A DNA stretch of 64,000 nt from Phymatolithon calcareum. Lineage: Eukaryota > Rhodophyta > Florideophyceae > Hapalidiales. Below, piece after piece: positions 57,476-64,000 of the stretch (the first letter of the stretch is position 1; every line of letters starts with the position of its first letter). Below the pieces are notes generated by a model. That model was not told where the DNA came from and made no database searches. It was given only the letters and a program-made list of their open reading frames with translations. A program made the translations under genes and the position numbers. The stretch is taken from the NCBI GenBank assembly GCA_977006965.1, contig OZ345352.1:3844001-3908000 (forward strand). Reading direction: 5' to 3'.

Positions 57476-60400
57476 ATGGGAAGGAAGAGGAAACACGATA
57501 GGAAAATCCTTTCAAACCGTCCCAAAAAAGTTAAAAAGTCTACTCCAATTCTTCCACATATTAAGATGTCTGATGATATCATCCAATATGATTACAAAGA
57601 AAACTACCTAATCAAAATAGCTGCCAAAATCAAGTCTACCTCATTTCAGGAAGAAGTTTATTCTCCAGTTAAATTAGCTCCAAATGTTAATAATTCCGTT
57701 TTGCATAAAAGAAAGTATTCTACTATTAAATTAGCTCCGCAAATCATGCATAACGCAGTTCTGCCCATGAGAGAACCGAAATGTATTCCAATCCTTCCAC
57801 TCGATACACTCCAAAAGAACGTGTACTTTTCTACAGATTCTGCACTTTTTGATTTTCGTCCACAGGAATTAAAAATGAATAAAAATAAACGGTTTTGAGA
57901 AATTTCAGAGGGGACAAAACCAGTGTTTCATGATGAATGCTATTCATCAATTAAATTAGCTCCCAGAACCGAGCCCACTGCACTTCCAAGCTTTAGAGAT
58001 GATAAATCTGTTCCGATACTTCCGTTTGCGACAGTGAAGGAAAACGTGCCTTCTTCTACAGATTCTGTAGGACATGAGCTCCTTTCAGAGGAAGAATTAG
58101 CAAAAATGACTGAAAATCAATCGTTTTCAGCAGTTTCAGAAGAGACAAAACGAGCTATTCATGAAGAATGCCGAAAAATGCTTACAGGTCCTTTTATGGA
58201 ACAAAAAGTATGTGCCGTATGCGATTCATGGACAAGAGAGAATCTCTGTCCTCTTCGAGAACCTAGCAAAGACTTCTATTCTAGATGTTTGAATCGCCTT
58301 GCTCCATCAGTAGATCTACCAGAACGGTTGAAACGCTTTTACGATATTTCTGCATATATTCCTGAGCTTAAAAATGCACTCTTATCGAAACAGGGCGTTG
58401 AAGAAGATAAATGTATCGAAAACATCTTCAGAATTAGAGTTTGCAATAAATGCTACAACTCTTTAAAGCGCGGTTCCCAATACGAAAATAATAATCCACC
58501 GAAATTCTCGGTGGCAAATGGGTTCACTATCGGCCTACTTCCAAAATCAATCATTGATGCAACAGTGACGGAGAAAAGACTTACATCTCTCACTAGCATT
58601 AAAGGTCATACTGTTATAGCACGTGGAGGAAAGCATAGGTTCATTAAAAGTCACTTCATTGTATTTTCCTCTCAGCCAGATGTCATAAAAGAAGGCATCA
58701 ACGAGCTCATTAAAGAGGAAGATAAATTATTACTTATTTTTACTAACCCAATGACAGATGCACAAAAGAGAGCTACAATGAGACGATATATCGCACGAAA
58801 GGGAAAGATAAATGATCTTCTTGACTTCTATATGGAAAACAATGCCCTGTACAAGTGTCTGGAAAGAAACGGAACAGAAATATGCCGACTACAGAACATA
58901 TCTTCAAGTGCACAATCTGAGCTTGATAACGTAAACACTGTGTATTACATAGACGATCAAATGTCCGCAGAAGAAATATCCGAAAATCAGAGTAATATAC
59001 GTAGGCCGACAGTTCTGGACAGTGCTCAGAATCCAGATGAAGAAACTATCATACGACAAGATGCATCCCTTTTCACAAATGAAGAAGCTACAGAGCCTAT
59101 CACAACGCTTAAAATGGCCACTGCACAAGTTATAGATGTGCAACAAGCTGGAAAGCTCCTACCTGCCAACTCTCCAAATTTCTTTGGTCGGCTTTTCCCT
59201 CATTTATTTCCCTTCGGATATGGACATCCGGACGTATCGAGAAATGTCAGTGTTAGTCTAGAAGAGTGTGTTAAACATTACTTGAAACTATCTAGTAGAC
59301 GGTTTTCGCAAGACGAAACTTTTCCACTAATCGCATTCGACATTGTGTCCAGAAAGCGAGCAATGTCTCACATTTCACTAACGTGCAGACTTAATCCAAA
59401 AGAAATCGAGATACTAAATGAAGTGAGTGCTTCTGATCTTGCAGGACAGCTAGAACAGGAAACTAGAAAGAGAGAGATCCTAAAAAACGGCCACAATTTC
59501 ACTGAAAAGACGATGAATCACGGGGGGAAACGATTGCTCAGACGTGTAAATGCTGTACTAGGGAAAACGTTTGCTTCAAACGAAGAACGAAAAATATACC
59601 AGCGTAAAGCATGGAGTATGGCCGCTAAATATCACAGTGCTGCAATGTTCATTACTGTTACTCCGAATGAAAATGGAAACGTGACTGTAGCATTCTTTGC
59701 AGGTGACATAAAAAGAGATAATCTAATAAGCATAACTGAGAACGACATTCCTTGTAATGCTTCTCGGATAGAAATAGCAGGAAGAGACCCAGTCTCGTGT
59801 GATTTGTTCTTCACAAATATTTTAGAAATGCTGATTGGACCTATGATTGGCTTTGATATGAAAACGAAACTTCCCCGGAAACAAGGTGGTCTTTTCGGTG
59901 TACCGAAAGCCTTCATGGGAGGAATAGAAAATCAAGGGAAGGGAACGTTACATGTTCATCTCATTGTATTCTTAGCTGGATTTCCTAATGATGCTGATGA
60001 GATTATGTTATTGCTCAAGACAAATAAAGATTTCCGAGATCGAATGAATTCATATATAGACTCCGTAATTGAATCTAGTGCAATTAATTCTGAAAGCGAG
60101 CTTGAATGTCCTAATTGTTGCTCGAAAGGCACTATCGAGCCCACTAAGATTTCTAAGATAGCGTATTCTCGAAATCTGAAATTTGACACACCTCCAGACA
60201 CCTCAAAGTGTAAAACATGTCAAAAGAGTTTCGGAGGAGATGTAGTTATTCGTCATAACTTGAGGCGAATGAAAATGCAGTTATTTGAGCAATGCGCTTC
60301 ACATACTCTGGGAAATAAATGTTCTGATGCTTTTTCGCTTTCCACGGTTGGCAGTGTAGAACAATATGACAAAGAAGAAGATAACAAAGTTGCGATTAGG

Positions 60401-63400
60401 TCAGCTGTCCCAAGAATATCCTCTATTCCAGATAAAAATTCTTCTCGTGAAGACTTGCTCGTGCACGCAATCTTCATGATAGAGCTATTACTTCTGAACC
60501 AGAATCATAGGTGGAAACACGCGAAAAGCTGTTTCAAGAAAAGCTCGAACTGCAAAGAAGGGTTTTGTAGGTATAATTTTCCTAGATTAGCTAATCATCT
60601 GACTCAAATTGATGAATTTGGTAGCATTACTGGAAAGAGAATTGTAGGAAGTGAGTACATTAACTCTTTCAATTCTGTTTTGCTCCATGTCATACGATCA
60701 AATCACGATGTTCGATTCCTTCTGTGCTGTGCGCACGAAATCTATTACACCATCAAGTATGTTGTAAAAGAACAAATGACAATAGATAATATCGCTGCAA
60801 TCACTATTGCATCGTACACGAAACGATTGGGAAAGGAAACTACTTTAAAAAAAGATATTTCTGCGGCCCGAACTGTATACGGACGCATCGCTTCGATGGC
60901 ATATGCTCGATCGGACCTCGTTGAAGTTGGCGCTGTAACTGCTGTACACTATTTATTACATGGTACTACATTTGTTTGCTCTCATGACTTTCAAAGTTTG
61001 CACTTGGGCAGGCACTTGTACGATTTAGATGAAATTGAAAGCGATATTGGAATCATCCCTTACGGAAATTCTTACATTGCATTCAATGTAACATCGAATT
61101 ACACTTTGCGCCCATTAGAGTTGGAGAAAACATGTCTTTACGATTATACAGAAGGCTATCTTATATCAAAGGATATTCCCAAAGAAATTGATTCAAATCT
61201 AGACTGCATGCGTCTTCACCCAAACCATCCCTTTTATGCTACAAGAGTGGTTAAGCGACGTAAAGTAAAAGTAATCTCGGATATCATTGGTCCTCGAATA
61301 CCGGATTTGTATGAGATCAGTGATGAGGAAATGGAAAAGTATGCTAAAATTGCATTACTTCTTTTTAAACCATACAGAAGCAAAGTAAATATACTACAGC
61401 AGTTCAAATCATTCAAAGAGGCATTTCAAAATTTTAAAAATAGCGTACAGTACAAGAACTCTCAAGCTGAACGCATACTCTCAAACATGCAACACTACTA
61501 TATTGGGAAACGAAGAGCGCAGGAGATGAGGGCAGAGAAACGTGAAAATTGGGCACTGCAACACGAAAATCCATTCGAATTAGATTCTGATCCTTCTTCT
61601 GTAGAAGATGATGATATTGATGATCTAGAGGAAACTAGTGGTGATGATGAAGAAGAGTGTACTCCATTTGATGTACAGCAATTCACTTTTCAATTGCACC
61701 CTGGAATAGTTGAGCGTATTCTGGGGAGCCTAATTGATGAAATAAATATCAACGGAAGAATAACCAATAGTACAAGAAAAAGAGACGTTTGCTCTCTCAG
61801 AGAAATGAGATCGTTTGTCAGGCGCCATGTGCACAAACATATTAGTACAGAAGAAAATGAAAAAGGCATATCGTACTGGCCTTTTAGAGAAGAGAAACTC
61901 AATGGCATCTCTAAAACCCGTTTTTTATCAAAAGATATTGCAGCGTCGTATGATAGCATGATATGCCAAGACGATAAAGCATTAAATTCCAAAAACATGG
62001 AACTGAAAGTATCTGCGAAAAACTCGAAGGAAGAAACAGTAGTTTGGTTGCTTGAAGATGCGATTAAATCCAAACGTGAGTCTGAAAATCGGTATATCGA
62101 TGATAACTGTTCTGTAAAATTGGCAGAAACTATTAACCCATCCATTGATCAAGTAGCAAATAGATTTACGCTCAATGAAAGACAGACCATTGCTTTTCGA
62201 ATAGCCGGTTCCTATCTATTAGACTCATTCAAACGATCATTGCTGCGATATTCCCCTGGTAAACCTCTTAGAATGCATTTATCTGGTGAAGGAGGGACTG
62301 GAAAGTCGAGGATAGTTGAAGCAATTCGATTTCTTGCAAATGGGTGGGGATATCCTGACGCTGTTGTCACAGTTGCTCCAACTGGTATTGCTGCTGTATT
62401 AGTTGATGGAGAAACAGTTCATTCTAAGCTACAAATATTACATAATAAGAAACCAACAATGAAACAATTAGAAGAATGGTCAAGAGTCTACATGGTTATT
62501 TGGGACGAGATTAGTATGACAGGACAGACTCTATTTTCAAAGGCAATGAAGAAAATCAAAGCGTTCTTGGGAACTGAGAAAGGTTGCGATGCCAGAATTC
62601 ACATAGTAACCGCAGGTGATTTTGCACAGCTTCCTCCTTGCTTCGAAAAGTATGTATTTTCACCTCCTGCATTCGTAGAGGCAAGCACTTTCCTATTGGA
62701 TAGCGCAACTAAGGCTGGAACAGAATCAAGTGTAAGCGGAAGCAACTCCAGAAAATCAAACGCAAATGTGAATAACATCACAGGCTACCACATTTGGCAA
62801 TCATTCAAGACTGTTGTCAAGCTTAAAGAGAATATGAGACACCGATCTGATCCGTCTTATGGAAGTATCCTAAAACGACTGCGAACTGGTGATCAAACAG
62901 TTCAAGATTTTGAGGTCCTGAACACCAGATTTTTGGATCCATTGTGCCCTACTTCTGAAGTACAGAAGCAATTTAAGAATAGAAAAGATAAAAATCTATC
63001 ATTTCCCATTGCTGTCCAGGCAAATCGTAGCAGACACTCTATAAATTGGCTCAGTACTTCTGAGATATCTCAAAATAGTTCTGAAGTTGAAATACCTATT
63101 GTATGTCCGGCCCAATTTAGTGCAACAAAGAGAGGTGCAAAACCAACCATGGAGCAACTGGAAGATCTTCTTAAACTTGGAGATAATAAATTGCAAAGAT
63201 TATCTCCATTGCTTCCCATTTTTCCAGGTATGCGCGTTTTTATAACTCAAAATATTAGCCCAAAACTTGGACTTGCAAATGGGTCAACCGGAACTGTACT
63301 CGGGTGTCAGTTTCCAGAAAATGTCGTTTTTCGCACAATTTTAGTGAAGGGTGCTCCAATGAAGATTTCATCCACAATTCCGGAAATTGTATTTGTGTCC

Positions 63401-64000
63401 GTGGAGCAAGCAAAATTAAAGACACGCTTTTCAAATATACCCGAAATCTACCCTAGTAACACTATTCCAGTACTGCCATATTCAGTTACTGTGCGCGTGT
63501 CGTGTCTACGTAACAGAAATTTCAGTATAAAAGTGACACAGATTCCAATATCTCCATCATTTGCAGCGACTACTCATAAACTTCAAGGAACAACATGTGA
63601 TGCAATTTTGTCGTACAGTGTTAATGAACCTGGTAGACAACCAACATCGCTCTATGTATTGGCTTCTCGCGTTAAAACATTAGAAGGTCTTTTTCTCTGC
63701 AAAAAACTTACAGAGGAAGACTTTAAATATTTCAGGCCCTCTCAAGAAGTTCTTGATGAAGAAGAAAGACTTGACGGGCTCTGCACAAGAACACTGGAGA
63801 ATTTCATGAATGGAACTATATTTCCGGATGAAGTCAATAATGAGACTCAGAACCTGAAAAGAGTAGAAGAGAACGACCCGGAAGAAACAATAATTGACCT
63901 TTATCCACCTAAAAATAACGAAAAAACCGGAAACAATGTGATTCATCAATCGGTTAAAATCCCCTCACATAATACTTCTTATTTCGGAAGCTCATGTTTC
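57476..64000 (+). pseudogene. Rep-helicase copy 2: nonsense at codon 141, right end outside window
   Basis: Same frame as 20571-27857 with no net indel (offset 36905 throughout). Codon 141, TCA in copy 1 (20991), is TGA here (57896-57898), leaving a 140-residue N-terminal peptide. After the stop the frame is open to the window end, and every Rep and helicase motif of copy 1 is retained. Other changes seen: N to S (about 58597), N to K (about 60226), S to T (about 60840), Q to K (about 61538), R to W (about 62044), R to P (about 63098) and about four silent ones. An internal downstream Met could still give a protein with an intact Rep domain, since the loss falls before the zinc-finger region. 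A sequencing or assembly error is possible because a single base is involved. The OTU end lies beyond the window. Confidence 0.85.

Larger units (their letters stand above)
37125..64000 (+). repeat. Giant direct repeat, copy 2 (right end outside window)
   Basis: Second copy of bases 1-27095, cut by the window end inside the Rep/helicase ORF. Homology certainly starts at 37125, where copy 1 meets the window edge. The mobile block probably begins further left, at about 36405, because 36405-37124 is homologous to the segment that precedes unit A2 at 8362. Differences from copy 1 include 39 fewer 9-mer units, 22 more 5-mer units and a nonsense change in the Rep/helicase ORF. Unit A2 of this copy keeps a 60-bp stretch (about 52138-52197) that copy 1 has lost; the paralogous stretch in A1 (about 5529-5588) shows that the longer form is ancestral. 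Confidence 0.96.

Noticed and set aside
1-64000. LTR retrotransposon or retroviral origin of the large direct repeat
   Set aside because: No reverse transcriptase, integrase or gag-like sequence is seen, and the only transposase is a Helitron-type Rep/helicase.

Overview
The window is nuclear DNA from a eukaryote. It carries a very large rolling-circle (Helitron/Helentron-type) transposase-helicase ORF with an OTU protease tail, a predicted 76-nt GT-AG intron, long microsatellites, and broken NB-ARC/WD40 and bromodomain genes. The species cannot be fixed from sequence. Intron-poor NB-ARC/WD40 genes next to AT-rich mobile DNA would suit a red macroalga, but that is a weak guess.

The dominant feature is a giant direct duplication. 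Bases 1-27095 are repeated almost identically at 37125-64000 (offset 37124-37187 before the microsatellites, 36905 after them). Layout of one copy: (a) two diverged tandem units of about 9-10 kb, A1 (window start to about 8361) and A2 (8362 to about 18543). These are mostly non-coding and built from smaller sub-repeats and palindromes. Each carries one minus-strand gene, here called 'gene X': intact and predicted to be spliced in A2, broken in A1. (b) A 0.8-kb spacer. (c) Two abutting microsatellites, a 9-mer then a 5-mer. (d) The 2428-aa Rep/helicase ORF, whose ATG touches the last microsatellite unit. (e) A 2.1-kb AT-rich tail with minisatellites and hairpins, ending at a sharp homology break near 30012.

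From 30013 to about 36212 lies different, host-like DNA. It holds two tandem broken NB-ARC/WD40 (STAND-type) gene pieces, an unrecognised minus-strand ORF, and a frameshifted bromodomain gene followed by a cysteine motif like that of CXXC1/CFP1. The second copy of the mobile block then starts at about 36405 and runs off the window end. Its Rep/helicase ORF differs from copy 1 by about a dozen substitutions, one of which makes codon 141 a stop.

Working model (inference): a roughly 30-kb composite rolling-circle element in two nearly identical copies. Copy 1 encodes a complete Rep/helicase, and each copy has one intact gene X that may be an accessory protein. The repeated A units would be non-coding or non-autonomous material carried by, or inserted in, the element. 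The right end of copy 1 lies inside a host NB-ARC/WD40 gene.
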